Shown: positions 1 through 10,761 of the stretch, piece after piece
How positions within the stretch are numbered: the first letter of the stretch is position 1
Layout of the letters: every line of letters starts with the position of its first letter
Source of the DNA: an uncultured Gammaproteobacteria bacterium
GTDB taxonomy: Bacteria > Pseudomonadota > Gammaproteobacteria > Steroidobacterales > UBA11654
Reading direction: 5' to 3'
Length of the DNA: 64,000 nucleotides
Assembly (NCBI GenBank): GCA_902553145.1
Contig: CACDKD010000004.1
Location: 36,450-100,449 of the forward strand
The notes under the pieces: model-generated
Database searches by the model: none
Told to the model about the DNA's origin: nothing
What the model saw: only the letters and a program-made list of their open reading frames with translations
Position numbers and translations under genes: made by a program

Positions 1-365
1 ATAAAGCTCACTTTTGATCCCAGTGCCTCGATTGAGTCCATACACTCTATGACTGATTTATGTTCGAGGTGAGACGTAAAAAAACTCATTGCTTGGTTTT
101 TATATTGAAATTGATGAAAACCCACAATGGCCAAATTATTGGACTCAGTTGCCCCAGAAGTCCAGAGAATCTCATCAGGATTTGCATTGATTAGATCGGC
201 TACCTCGGCTCTGGATCTTTCCACAATTTTGTTTGCTGCGAGTCCAAATTCATGATCCAGGGATGAAGGATTGCCGAATGAATCCTCTTTCATTACGGCG
301 TGCATCTTTTCAATGACCTCTGGCGCCATTGGTGTCGTAGAAGCAAAATCTAGATACGTTGTCAT
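1..365 (-). CDS. iscS: Cysteine desulfurase IscS, N-terminal part (gene runs off the window)
   Basis: Reverse-strand translation from the ATG at 365 begins MTTYLDFASTTPM and continues with SGATESNNLAI, both typical of the N-terminus of class I cysteine desulfurases, PLP enzymes that take sulfur from cysteine for Fe-S cluster and thionucleoside synthesis. About 121 codons are present; the PLP lysine and active-site cysteine lie outside. It starts only 2 nt after the trmJ stop, so the two are almost certainly cotranscribed. In enterobacteria iscR sits between trmJ and iscS; there is no room for it here. Other NifS/SufS-type enzymes are possible, but the order favours IscS. Confidence 0.88.
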   Translation of the reverse strand, partial: MTTYLDFASTTPMAPEVIEKMHAVMKEDSFGNPSSLDHEFGLAANKIVERSRAEVADLINANPDEILWTSGATESNNLAIVGFHQFQYKNQAMSFFTSHLEHKSVIECMDSIEALGSKVSF

Positions 366-367
366 AT

Positions 368-1087
368 TTACTGTTTTAACCTTGGTTTCTGATATGAAGT
401 AAGAATCCCTCTCATGATGTTAACCTCATTGTCATCAAGTTCAGCACGATTAAACAGGGCCTTTAATCGCCTCATCAACTGCTTGGGGTTATTCGGATTG
501 AGGAAGCCTGTCTGCAACAGAACCTCTTCCAAATGCTCATAAAATAATTCCATTTCTTTGCCTGATGCCAACTCTCTTTGCGATTGGTCTTCGCTAAGTC
601 CAAAAAAAGATAAATTGATCTGATAAGCAATAACCTGAACCGCCATGGCCAAATTCAAAGACGAATACATCTCTCCGGTCGGAATATAAACAAGGCGGTT
701 GCATCGATCGATGTCGTCGTTAGACAGACCCGAGGTCTCCGGACCAAAAACGATTGAAACTTTCTGGTTCAAACTGGTCTTAAAGATGCCCTCTGTGCTT
801 TCATGAATTGAATCAATGGGTACGCTGATCCTTCTCTCTCTTGCGGTTGTCCCAATCACAAGGCTCGAATCTGCAACTGCCTCATCGAGTGTTTCAAATA
901 CCTTAGCATTCAGCAAAATTTCAAGCCCTCCAGAGGATCGAGCTCTCGATTCAGGATGTGGATGTTTAGTGGGTTTAACAAGAGAAAGATTCTTAAAGCC
1001 CATGGTCCCAATGGCTCTTGCAGCTGCGCCCACATTACCTGGATGAGAGGGCTCAACTAAAATAAATTCTACATTATCGTGACTCAT
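368..1087 (-). CDS. trmJ: tRNA (cytidine/uridine-2'-O-)-methyltransferase TrmJ
   Basis: 239 aa SPOUT-fold methyltransferase, close to the usual 240-250 aa. The N-terminus shows the family signature ILVEPSHPGNVGAAARA (residues about 9-25), and the SAM-binding knot region includes VFGPETSGLSNDDID (about 113-127). TrmJ 2'-O-methylates nucleotide 32 of tRNA anticodon loops in the cytoplasm. Divergent from suhB and directly upstream of iscS, the same neighbourhood as in E. coli. The related TrmH family is an alternative, but context and length favour TrmJ. Confidence 0.9.
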   Translation of the reverse strand: MSHDNVEFILVEPSHPGNVGAAARAIGTMGFKNLSLVKPTKHPHPESRARSSGGLEILLNAKVFETLDEAVADSSLVIGTTARERRISVPIDSIHESTEGIFKTSLNQKVSIVFGPETSGLSNDDIDRCNRLVYIPTGEMYSSLNLAMAVQVIAYQINLSFFGLSEDQSQRELASGKEMELFYEHLEEVLLQTGFLNPNNPKQLMRRLKALFNRAELDDNEVNIMRGILTSYQKPRLKQ

Positions 1088-1161
1088 AAATATGAAATTG
1101 ACTCAAATATTGAAAAGTTCTGATATTCTACACTCATTTCAGATCATATTTTTATTTAAAC

Positions 1162-1983
1162 ATGGACCAAAAAGACCAAATAGCTTTTCTAAACTCGGCA
1201 GTGAAAGCGGCTAGAAAAGCAGGCGATATTGCTCAAATTAATTTTGATCGAGTAAGCTCGAGCGATGTCAGAACAAAGGGGCACAATGAGTTCGTTACCC
1301 ATGTCGATGAACAGGCTGAGAAAGCCATCATTGAGATTCTACGATCCAGATATCCGGAACATTCAATTTTGGGAGAGGAGCATGGATTGCAAGACAATGA
1401 TTCTGAGTTTCTATGGATCATCGATCCCATTGACGGCACCACAAATTATATCCATGGTTTTCCCGTCTACTGTGTTTCCATTGCTTTGAAGGTCAAAGAT
1501 AGACTAGAAGTTGGGGTTATTTACGATCCATCGAGACAAGAATTATTTACCGCAATCAGAGGCATGGGGAGTCAATTGGATGGCCGAAAAATTAGAGTGA
1601 GCAAACATACGCAATTGCCAGGCTGCCTATTGGGCACTGGATTTCCATACAGAGATCAAAAGGATTGGTTAGAACTCTACCTTGATATCTTTACGGATTT
1701 CACAAAGATTGTGGGTGCAATCAGAAGACCCGGCTCGGCAGCATTGGATCTTGCATATGTTGCAAGTGGCAGATACGACGGTTTTTGGGAATTTGGCTTA
1801 AAACCCTGGGATGTTGCTGCAGGGGTGCTCTTGATTCAAGAGGCTGGGGGCATTGTTCAAAATATCATTCCTGGTACAGACCCTGTTGAAAGTGGAAGTC
1901 TATTGTGTGGGAATCCAAAAATTTTTGAAGGCATGAAAGAAATTGTCAGTCAATACGACAAAAGACTGAAAGCCTTTGCCTAA
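1162..1983 (+). CDS. suhB: Inositol-1-monophosphatase family protein SuhB
   Basis: 273 aa. The metal-binding motifs of the inositol monophosphatase family are intact: GEE at 71-73, DPIDGTTNYIHGFP starting at 88, and PWDVAAGVLLIQEAGG near 215. The family hydrolyses myo-inositol monophosphates with Mg2+; in gammaproteobacteria SuhB also takes part in ribosomal RNA transcription antitermination. Divergent from trmJ. Its TAA stop overlaps the secF stop tail-to-tail by 3 nt. Function in antitermination is inferred from orthology, not visible here. Confidence 0.9.
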   Translation: MDQKDQIAFLNSAVKAARKAGDIAQINFDRVSSSDVRTKGHNEFVTHVDEQAEKAIIEILRSRYPEHSILGEEHGLQDNDSEFLWIIDPIDGTTNYIHGFPVYCVSIALKVKDRLEVGVIYDPSRQELFTAIRGMGSQLDGRKIRVSKHTQLPGCLLGTGFPYRDQKDWLELYLDIFTDFTKIVGAIRRPGSAALDLAYVASGRYDGFWEFGLKPWDVAAGVLLIQEAGGIVQNIIPGTDPVESGSLLCGNPKIFEGMKEIVSQYDKRLKAFA

Positions 1984-2897
1984 GGCATTCCGTCATCAAC
2001 CTCTTCTCGTTTAACCGGAATAAGATCAGTGGTTGAAATATCCAGATAGAAGATCGAGGTCGAGGCCACAAAGATTGAAGAGTATGTTCCAATCAAAACG
2101 CCGACAATCAGAGCAATTGAAAATCCCTCCAGTGAGGATCCACCAAATACAAATAATGACAACAACACAAGCAATGTTGTTGAACTTGTGATGATGGTTC
2201 TTTTGATCGTTTGCGTTATCGCTGAATTTAGAATATTTAGGGTCTCCGCCGTTCTCATTGATCTAAAGTTTTCTCTGATTCGATCATAAATAACAATGGT
2301 GTCATTGAGCGAATAACCAACAACCGCAAGAATAGCTGCAAGGACAGAGAGATCAAAGGTCAGTTGGAAAAATGAAAAGATGCCCAATGTAATCATGACA
2401 TCATGAATCAAAGCCAATACGGCACCGATTGAGAATTTCCACTGAAAACGAAAAACGATGTAGATCATGATCATAATCAATGCAAATATCATCGCCAAAC
2501 CACCCTGTTCTGTGAGCTCTTCTCCAACTTGGGCGCTTATGTATTCTGAGCTTTTCAGCGTAACGGAATTATCAGAAGCTTGAAGCATGCCAATAACATC
2601 CTCGCCTACTTTCTTATTGGTAATTCCATCTCTCGGAGGAATTCGAACCATGAGATCTTGGGAAGAGCCAGAGTTTTGAACAATGGCATCGTCATATCCA
2701 CCTGAGCCGAGATTGCTTCGAACGTTTTCAATATTGGGTGCGTTCTCAAAGCTAATCTCAATCTGTATCCCACCAGTAAAATCAATTCCAAGATTGAGCC
2801 CCTTAGACATCAGAGAAAAAGTAGAAGCCAAGATTAAGACAATTGACATAATTGTCGTAAATTTTCTGATGGATAAGAATTTTATGGTCTTCATCAC
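1980..2897 (-). CDS. secF: Protein translocase subunit SecF
   Basis: 305 aa inner-membrane protein of the SecDF accessory complex, which uses the proton gradient to help proteins released by SecYEG leave the membrane. Visible are an N-terminal membrane segment, the GLNLGIDFTGGIQIEI motif that opens the periplasmic domain, and five clustered C-terminal membrane segments with VVGYSLNDTIVIYDRIREN. It starts 5 nt after the secD stop, in a yajC-secD-secF operon. Length is normal for a stand-alone SecF. Confidence 0.95.
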   Translation of the reverse strand: MMKTIKFLSIRKFTTIMSIVLILASTFSLMSKGLNLGIDFTGGIQIEISFENAPNIENVRSNLGSGGYDDAIVQNSGSSQDLMVRIPPRDGITNKKVGEDVIGMLQASDNSVTLKSSEYISAQVGEELTEQGGLAMIFALIMIMIYIVFRFQWKFSIGAVLALIHDVMITLGIFSFFQLTFDLSVLAAILAVVGYSLNDTIVIYDRIRENFRSMRTAETLNILNSAITQTIKRTIITSSTTLLVLLSLFVFGGSSLEGFSIALIVGVLIGTYSSIFVASTSIFYLDISTTDLIPVKREEVDDGMP

Positions 2898-2902
2898 AGC
2901 AA

Positions 2903-4747
2903 CTATATCCTCAGTTTTTCAATTGTCTTGCCGCCATATACTAAATTCACAATTGCTCTAGAAGCAATGATGGCGGTGAATAAGGATGTAAGGATGCCGA
3001 TTGATAGTGTTATGGCAAAGCCTTTGATTGGGCCCGTGCCAAACGTAAAAAGAACCAGTGAGGCAATCAACGTCGTAACATTGGCATCTGTAATTGTTGC
3101 AAAAGCTTTCTGATAACCCGCGCTAATGCTTGCTTGAGGTGAATTGCCGTTATTGATTTCTTCTCTGATTCTCTCAAATATCAAGACATTTGCATCAACC
3201 GCCATTCCAACCGTTAAAACAATTCCAGCAATACCTGGCAATGTAAGCGATGCCTGTAGCATTGAGAGAATGGCAACTATAAAAGTCAGATTGACCAATA
3301 AACCAATATTCGCAATCAGACCAAAGCCTTTGTACCACATGATCATGAAGACGATTACCGCCATGAGCCCGTAAAGAATTGCTGCAAAACCTTTGTCAAT
3401 GTTGTCTTGCCCAAGACTTGGACCAACTGTTTTTTCTTCAATCTTAAATATAGGTGCGGCCAAAGCGCCTGCTCTGAGAAGAATTGCCAAGTCTTTTGCT
3501 TCAAATACAGTCAAACCTGTGATTTCAAACTGACTGCTGAATATGCCTCTGATTGTGGCAATATTGATAACTTCCTTATCCAAGATGGTCTTGTTGACAA
3601 ACGCTCCATCCTGCTCAGAGGTTTCTTGCCTTTGTTGGACGAATAATACAGCCATCGGTTTGTTGAGGTTCTTCTTGGTGGTTTCAAGCATTGATTTTGA
3701 ACCCTTGCTGTCAAGACGTATTGAAACTGCCGGCCTGCCTTGCGAGAAGGATTGCGATGCATCGATGAGCTGATTTCCAGTAACAATTGCTTTCTTTTTT
3801 AATAAAACAGGTGTTCCTGCTCGATCATTAAAAAGTTCACAGCCGATGGGAGCCCTGCCCTTTTCTTCTGCTTCAAAAGCATTCTCGTTTTCGCATACCA
3901 ATCTAAATTCCAAGGTTGCAGTAGCGCCAAGAATCCTTTCAGCTTGAGTGGGATCTTGAACGCCTGGGAGTTGAACAACAATTCGGTCAAGACCTTGTCT
4001 CTGAATGATTGGCTCAGCAACTCCCAATTCATTGACCCGATTCCTCATGGTCAATATATTTTGTTGAATAGCAAAATCTCTTCTTTGTTTTAGTTGATCG
4101 TCTGTCATGGTAATTAATACTGCAGTCTGTGACTGCGTTGAGACATTCTCAAAAGCCAAAAGATTATCCAGCTCTCTTACAATTCTTCTGGTGGCATTGA
4201 AATCGTCAGCATTCACCAACTCAATCCTGATTGAGTTTCCTTCTTTTCTAATGGTGCGTCTGATTCTTTGATCAATAAGCTCCTTGTTTATATCGGTGAC
4301 ATATTGATCCAGTCTTTGCTGAACTGCTGCATCAAGGTCGACTTGAAATTGAAAATACACACCGCCCCTCAGATCAAGACCCAAGCTCATTGGCTTCATA
4401 TCCAATGCATCGATAAAACCTGGGACATTGGGTGCAAATGATAGAGCTACAGTTGAAAACCTACCGAGAAACGCTCTGACTTTATCGCTGGCTTGAATTT
4501 GATCTTCTACGTTATCAAAGCGAATCAGCACATCGCCGTCTTTGCCTTCAATAGATTTGAATGCAGAATTATCTTCATTCAGAAATTTGTCTATGTCTTT
4601 AATCTCTTGCTCAGAAAATGTTAAACCATTTTCTTTTGCAATCATCAGTGCCGGATCTTCCCCATAGAAGTTTGGCAATGCAAAACCTATGCCAACGATT
4701 ACACAAATCAAGACGAGCAGATTTTTCCATGTGGGATATTGATTCAT
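2903..4747 (-). CDS. secD: Protein translocase subunit SecD
   Basis: 614 aa, the usual length. An N-terminal membrane segment (residues about 8-26) is followed by the large periplasmic region with MSLGLDLRGGVYFQFQVD, and a C-terminal RND-type bundle with VGMAVDANVLIFERIREE. Partner of SecF in post-translocational export. It lies 9 nt downstream of yajC and 5 nt upstream of secF, all cotranscribed on this strand. Confidence 0.95.
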   Translation of the reverse strand: MNQYPTWKNLLVLICVIVGIGFALPNFYGEDPALMIAKENGLTFSEQEIKDIDKFLNEDNSAFKSIEGKDGDVLIRFDNVEDQIQASDKVRAFLGRFSTVALSFAPNVPGFIDALDMKPMSLGLDLRGGVYFQFQVDLDAAVQQRLDQYVTDINKELIDQRIRRTIRKEGNSIRIELVNADDFNATRRIVRELDNLLAFENVSTQSQTAVLITMTDDQLKQRRDFAIQQNILTMRNRVNELGVAEPIIQRQGLDRIVVQLPGVQDPTQAERILGATATLEFRLVCENENAFEAEEKGRAPIGCELFNDRAGTPVLLKKKAIVTGNQLIDASQSFSQGRPAVSIRLDSKGSKSMLETTKKNLNKPMAVLFVQQRQETSEQDGAFVNKTILDKEVINIATIRGIFSSQFEITGLTVFEAKDLAILLRAGALAAPIFKIEEKTVGPSLGQDNIDKGFAAILYGLMAVIVFMIMWYKGFGLIANIGLLVNLTFIVAILSMLQASLTLPGIAGIVLTVGMAVDANVLIFERIREEINNGNSPQASISAGYQKAFATITDANVTTLIASLVLFTFGTGPIKGFAITLSIGILTSLFTAIIASRAIVNLVYGGKTIEKLRI

Positions 4748-4756
4748 GAGAATAAT

Positions 4757-5071
4757 TTAGCCTTTTCTGATTGTTCCTTTTGGAAGCAATGATGAGATGG
4801 TCTGTCTTTGAATTTTGATCGTGACGTTTTCTGAGATCTCAAGTTGAACATAATTCTCATTCATCTCTTGAATTTTTCCCAAAATACCGCCAGCAGTCAC
4901 CACTTCGTTGCCAACCTCAAGAGCGTTGACCATCTCTTGATGCTCTTTTTGTTTCTTGGTCTGTGGTCTGATGAGAACAAAGTAAAAGACGACAAAAATA
5001 AGTATTAGCGGAAGAAAACTCAAAAATGGGTCCCCTCCTCCAGCATTCTGTGCCCAAGCATTTTGTATCAA
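4757..5071 (-). CDS. yajC: Sec translocon accessory subunit YajC
   Basis: 104 aa with one membrane helix (FLSFLPLILIFVVFYFVLI), followed by the conserved RPQTKKQKEHQEM and the GNEVVTAGGILGKI motif. YajC binds SecDF in the inner membrane. The start is probably TTG (5069-5071): it is preceded by AAAAAGG at a suitable distance and no ATG precedes the membrane helix. First gene of the yajC-secD-secF operon; 59 nt separate it from tgt upstream. Confidence 0.92.
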   Translation of the reverse strand: MIQNAWAQNAGGGDPFLSFLPLILIFVVFYFVLIRPQTKKQKEHQEMVNALEVGNEVVTAGGILGKIQEMNENYVQLEISENVTIKIQRQTISSLLPKGTIRKG

Positions 5072-5130
5072 AATATTTACCTTTTTAGTTAGTTCAAAAT
5101 TTTTTCTGGTGCAATTATGACATATTCCAA

Positions 5131-7259
<2,129 letters not shown>

Positions 7260-7360
7260 TGATGTATTGTACTCGATTAACCCGTTCTTAAAATGATTGA
7301 ATAATCGACTAGTTTTATAGACTGAATACATAACAAAAGGTATTCTTCATTTATTATTTA

Positions 7361-7442
7361 GCCGGGATGGCGGAATTGGTAGACGCGCCGGATTCAAAAT
7401 CCGGTGGGGCAACCCGTGAGAGTTCGAGTCTCTCTCCCGGCA
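7361..7442 (+). tRNA. tRNA-Leu (anticodon CAA)
   Basis: A type II (long variable arm) tRNA. Acceptor stem GCCGGGA pairs with TCCCGGC; discriminator A is at 7442. The D-arm contains GGCGGAATTGGTAGACGC. Anticodon stem CCGGA/TCCGG closes the loop TTCAAAA, giving anticodon CAA at 7395-7397, which reads UUG. Variable arm TGGGGCAACCCG and T-loop GTTCGAGTC are present. The 3' CCA is not encoded, since GAAG follows. Confidence 0.97.
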
Positions 7443-7454
7443 GAAGAAATTATT

Positions 7455-7979
7455 ATGAAATACTGCAATCAATGTGGCAACGATTTGGAATTCAAAATTC
7501 CAAAAGGCGATAACAGAGAAAGATACGTATGCTCTGTATGCGGTTATATTCACTATGAGAATCCAAAAATAGTCGTTGGAACCGTTCCAATGCTTGGCGA
7601 CGAAGTGATGCTATGCCTAAGAGGCATCGAGCCAAGAATGAACTTTTGGACTCTGCCAGCCGGCTTTCTTGAGAACGGTGAAAGTATGGCAGATGGTGCT
7701 AGAAGAGAGTGTGAGGAAGAGGCGCTGATTACACCCAATGTACAATCATTGATTGCTGTCGTAGATGTTGTCCATGCCGATCAAGTCCATGTATTCTATA
7801 GAGCAACCATTGAAGACGATAGTTTTGGGGCAGGAGAAGAATCATTGGATGTGAAATTATATCGGCTCGATGAGATACCATGGGATCTGATTGCCTTTGA
7901 AACGGTTGAAATTGCTTTGAAGGCGCAAATTGAAAAAGAGGCGAATGATGAAAGTCCGATCTATCAAACAATTCAATAA
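7455..7979 (+). CDS. Nudix hydrolase with N-terminal zinc ribbon
   Basis: 174 aa from the ATG at 7455 (AGAAGAAA upstream); an earlier in-frame start would lie inside the tRNA. The N-terminus has two CxxC pairs (CNQC at about 3-6 and CSVC at about 26-29), as in the zinc ribbon of NADH pyrophosphatase-like proteins. The Nudix box reads GFLENGESMADGARRECEEE and is then AL where the consensus has xG, so the last glycine is replaced. Such proteins hydrolyse nucleoside-diphosphate-X substrates, often ADP-ribose or NADH; the substrate is unknown. Followed 15 nt later by fdxA. Confidence 0.82.
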   Translation: MKYCNQCGNDLEFKIPKGDNRERYVCSVCGYIHYENPKIVVGTVPMLGDEVMLCLRGIEPRMNFWTLPAGFLENGESMADGARRECEEEALITPNVQSLIAVVDVVHADQVHVFYRATIEDDSFGAGEESLDVKLYRLDEIPWDLIAFETVEIALKAQIEKEANDESPIYQTIQ

Positions 7980-7994
7980 CCGAGGTGAGACTGC

Positions 7995-8318
7995 ATGACA
8001 TTTATAGTGGGTGAAAGTTGCATTAAATGTAAGCTCGGAGATTGTGTTGAGGTATGCCCTGTAGACTGTTTTCATGAGGGTCCAAATATGCTCGTGATCA
8101 ATCCTGATGAATGCATTGATTGTGCTTTATGTGAACCTGAATGTCCTGTTGATGCAATATTTGCAGACGATGAGATACCTGAAGGACAAGAGGCTTTTGA
8201 AGACCTTAATCGAGATTTGAGTGAGACTTGGCCTGTTATTTCCGAGCCTCCTGAACCGCCACCGGATGCGGATGAGTGGAGAGAGATCAAAGATAAAATT
8301 CAGTATTTGGAGAAGTAA
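7995..8318 (+). CDS. fdxA: Seven-iron ferredoxin FdxA
   Basis: 107 aa, the normal size. The N-terminal cysteine pattern [14 protein letters not shown] differs from the classical CxxCxxC, giving a 3Fe-4S site, and [12 protein letters not shown] binds a 4Fe-4S cluster. The C-terminal tail contains [12 protein letters not shown], typical of the FdxA/FdI type. A clear GAGGTGA ribosome-binding site at 7982 supports the ATG at 7995. Cytoplasmic electron carrier, partner unknown. Convergent with dsbC, 6 nt apart. Confidence 0.93.
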   Translation: MTFIVGESCIKCKLGDCVEVCPVDCFHEGPNMLVINPDECIDCALCEPECPVDAIFADDEIPEGQEAFEDLNRDLSETWPVISEPPEPPPDADEWREIKDKIQYLEK

Positions 8319-8324
8319 TTAACT

Positions 8325-9053
8325 TTATTCATTCAATCGAACCAATAATGACTGGGGCGGCAAATAGCCAACAATAATCTTGCCTTTATCAGTCACAATG
8401 GTTGGCGTTCCTGAAATGTTAAAGACCGATCCCAAGTTATAATGAGCCTCAACGGGGCTGCTTGGACAAGCATCGGCATCCACTTTCTTGCCTTGTTTGG
8501 CAAGATCAAGTGAATCGGTTCTGTCTTTGCTGCACCAAACAGCATCGGCTTTTTCCCAACTCTCTGTATTTGGGCCCGTTCTTGGAAAAGAGAGATACCT
8601 GACTCTAATGCCCAAATCTAAATAATCATCGATTTGCTGATGAAATTTTCTACAATAACCGCAATCGATGTCGGTAAAAATTGTGACGGTGTGTTTGATT
8701 TGATCGGGCTCATAAATAATCATTGTATTCTCATCCATGCCTTGCATCACATCGAGCCTTCCAAGAATTCGCTTTTCCTCAGTGATATTTACACTGTTTT
8801 GGAGATCAAATATTTCACCGCGAATTAAGAATTTGCCATCTTTTGAGATATAAATCACCTCTGATCCGATGCTCACTGCATAGAGACCATCCACCAATGA
8901 ATCATCCAGAACATAATCGTTTGCACCGGGAAATACTTCTAGCAGTGCTTGCAGGACGAGATCGATCTCTTTGAGACTGTCTTGTTCATCATTTGATAAA
9001 ACCGGAGTTGAAAAAAACAGCAAGCACAGCGTTACAATTTGGAAAATTTGCAT
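8325..9053 (-). CDS. dsbC: Periplasmic thiol:disulfide interchange protein DsbC
   Basis: 242 aa with a signal peptide (LCLLFFSTPVLS, cleavage near residue 20), an N-terminal dimerisation domain and a thioredoxin domain whose active site is CGYC at 131-134 (FTDIDCGYCRKFH). A second cysteine pair in the C-terminal part and the cis-proline motif GTPTIV are present. Isomerises wrong disulfides in the periplasm. It lies 9 nt downstream of xerD, the classical xerD-dsbC order. Confidence 0.93.
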   Translation of the reverse strand: MQIFQIVTLCLLFFSTPVLSNDEQDSLKEIDLVLQALLEVFPGANDYVLDDSLVDGLYAVSIGSEVIYISKDGKFLIRGEIFDLQNSVNITEEKRILGRLDVMQGMDENTMIIYEPDQIKHTVTIFTDIDCGYCRKFHQQIDDYLDLGIRVRYLSFPRTGPNTESWEKADAVWCSKDRTDSLDLAKQGKKVDADACPSSPVEAHYNLGSVFNISGTPTIVTDKGKIIVGYLPPQSLLVRLNE

Positions 9054-9062
9054 CTGACTATT

Positions 9063-9977
9063 TTAGCCTCTTGGATGGTGTTTTTCATGCAGATCTTTTA
9101 AACGATGCTGTGCAATATGTGTGTATATCTGCGTCGTTGAAAGATCGCTGTGGCCAAGCAACATCTGAACAACTCTTAAATCAGCGCCATGATTGATGAG
9201 ATGTGTGGCAAAAGCATGTCGCAAGCTGTGCGGCGATAATTTGGCACTGATTCCAACTTTCATTGCATACTTTTTAATGATTTGCCAAAAAGCTTGCCGA
9301 CTGATAGATGTTGATGTTCGAGTTGGAAATAAGCAATCGGATTGCCGATCATTTAATATTTCCTGAATAGGTCCATTGAGGTAATTTTTCATCCATCGCT
9401 TGGCCGTTTTCCCCATTGGAACCAAACGTTCCTTGTCCCCTTTACCCATAACTCTGAGGTAGCCCTGATTTAAGTTCACTTGATTGACTTCGAGCTTCAC
9501 CAATTCAGATACTCTTAAACCAGTGGCGTAAAGCAACTCGAGCATGACTCTGTCTCGAAAGCCCAATGGCTTTTTTGTATTGGGTGCCTTGATTAGTTTC
9601 AATACCTCATTCTCTGTCAATAAAACCGGGAGAGATCTTCCAATTTTAGGCATTGAGATTTTATCTGTTGGGTTGGTTGATATGATTTCTTGTTGCATGA
9701 GGTATGTGTAAAATCGCCTGAGGGACGAAAGCATTCTAGCTGATGTTCTTGCACTGGAACCTTGTTCGGCTTTGAATGCTATAAACTCTAGCAAATCAGG
9801 CCTAGAAATTTCATCCATTTTCAATTCTCGATTCTTTGCCCAAACCTTGAGTAATTTCAAATCCGAACGATACGCATCCAAAGTGGACTTGGAAAGGCCC
9901 TGCTCAAGCCAAAGCGAGTCGAGAAAAGAATCGATCATCTTGGATTCTTTATTTTTCTGATCGTCAGATGTTTTCAT
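9063..9977 (-). CDS. xerD: Site-specific tyrosine recombinase XerD
   Basis: 304 aa. Resolves chromosome dimers at dif with XerC and FtsK. Catalytic residues are intact: R155 (ATGLRVSEL), K179 (GKGDKERLVP), H250 and R253 (SPHSLRHAFATHL), H276 (LGHSDLSTTQ) and nucleophile Y285. The N-terminal SAM-like domain covers about residues 15-100. An internal ATG (MIDSFLDSL) would give a length nearer to E. coli XerD, so the first 13 residues are uncertain. Followed by dsbC, which argues for chromosomal XerD and against a phage integrase. Confidence 0.95.
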   Translation of the reverse strand: MKTSDDQKNKESKMIDSFLDSLWLEQGLSKSTLDAYRSDLKLLKVWAKNRELKMDEISRPDLLEFIAFKAEQGSSARTSARMLSSLRRFYTYLMQQEIISTNPTDKISMPKIGRSLPVLLTENEVLKLIKAPNTKKPLGFRDRVMLELLYATGLRVSELVKLEVNQVNLNQGYLRVMGKGDKERLVPMGKTAKRWMKNYLNGPIQEILNDRQSDCLFPTRTSTSISRQAFWQIIKKYAMKVGISAKLSPHSLRHAFATHLINHGADLRVVQMLLGHSDLSTTQIYTHIAQHRLKDLHEKHHPRG

Positions 9978-10031
9978 AAAGTTTAATTGTGTATGATATC
10001 GATAGAAGTATACAGCGATTTTAAATTTCGA

Positions 10032-10760
10032 ATGAAAACGATAACAATGTATTTATTTGGCTCTTGGGCATGGTTTATTTTTACCGTGATCCTCTTAGTC
10101 ATGCTGTGTGCTTATCCTTTCACAAGATCCATTCAATCAACCAGAAAATTGGCGAAGAAATGTTCCGAATGGATCATCCGACTGACGGGTTTGGAGTTGG
10201 TAGTTGAAGGCGAAGAAAATCTTACCGATGGTTCGTCAATCTTAGTTGCCAATCATGCAAGTTATGCCGATCCAATGATTCTTGCCGCTGCATTGCCCGC
10301 TAATTTTGCTTTTGTCGCAAAAAAAGAACTGAAATATATCCCGTTTGCGGGATACGTTTTAGGAAAACTGGGCACCCACTTGGTTGACAGAAGAGATGCC
10401 AAGAAAGGAGCGGATGATTTCAAAAAGATCATGAGGAGCTCAAAAGAGAACGATTCCATTATATTCTTCCCGGAAGCTACGTTTCTAAGAGAAGAAGGGC
10501 TTTTGAAATTCAAAAAAGGTGCTTTTCTGACTGCAATTAGAAACCAGGTTCCCGTTGTCCCAGTTACAATAAATGGCTCAAGAACATTTCTTAGATCGGA
10601 AAGCTGGTTGCCTGAAAAGGTTCAGCTTAAAGTGACGATACATCCATCCATTCCAACCGATAATACGGATTATGGAATCAAAGAGATCATGGCTGAAGCC
10701 AGACAGAAAATGCTCAGTACTCTTGGTGAGCCTGATCTGAGTACCAAGTCTTTTCAGTGA
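10032..10760 (+). CDS. plsC: 1-acyl-sn-glycerol-3-phosphate acyltransferase (PlsC family)
   Basis: 242 aa from the ATG at 10032; a TTG at 9987 would add 15 residues without a plausible role. An N-terminal membrane segment (MYLFGSWAWFIFTVILLVML) precedes the acyltransferase motifs NHASYAD (HX4D, catalytic), a GTHLVDRRDAKKG block, FFPEAT and VPVVPVTI. It would acylate lysophosphatidic acid at the inner membrane. The common FPEGT is FPEAT here. Divergent from xerD, convergent with the TPR gene, 1 nt apart. Confidence 0.85.
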   Translation: MKTITMYLFGSWAWFIFTVILLVMLCAYPFTRSIQSTRKLAKKCSEWIIRLTGLELVVEGEENLTDGSSILVANHASYADPMILAAALPANFAFVAKKELKYIPFAGYVLGKLGTHLVDRRDAKKGADDFKKIMRSSKENDSIIFFPEATFLREEGLLKFKKGAFLTAIRNQVPVVPVTINGSRTFLRSESWLPEKVQLKVTIHPSIPTDNTDYGIKEIMAEARQKMLSTLGEPDLSTKSFQ

Positions 10761-10761
10761 A

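Noticed and set aside
1098..1129. TTGACT and TATTCT as a suhB promoter
   Set aside because: The spacing is 20 bp, too long for a good sigma-70 promoter, and other registers are no better.
9063..9977. Tyrosine recombinase as a sign of a mobile element
   Set aside because: Sequence and dsbC neighbour identify chromosomal XerD; no att-like repeats or phage genes are nearby.
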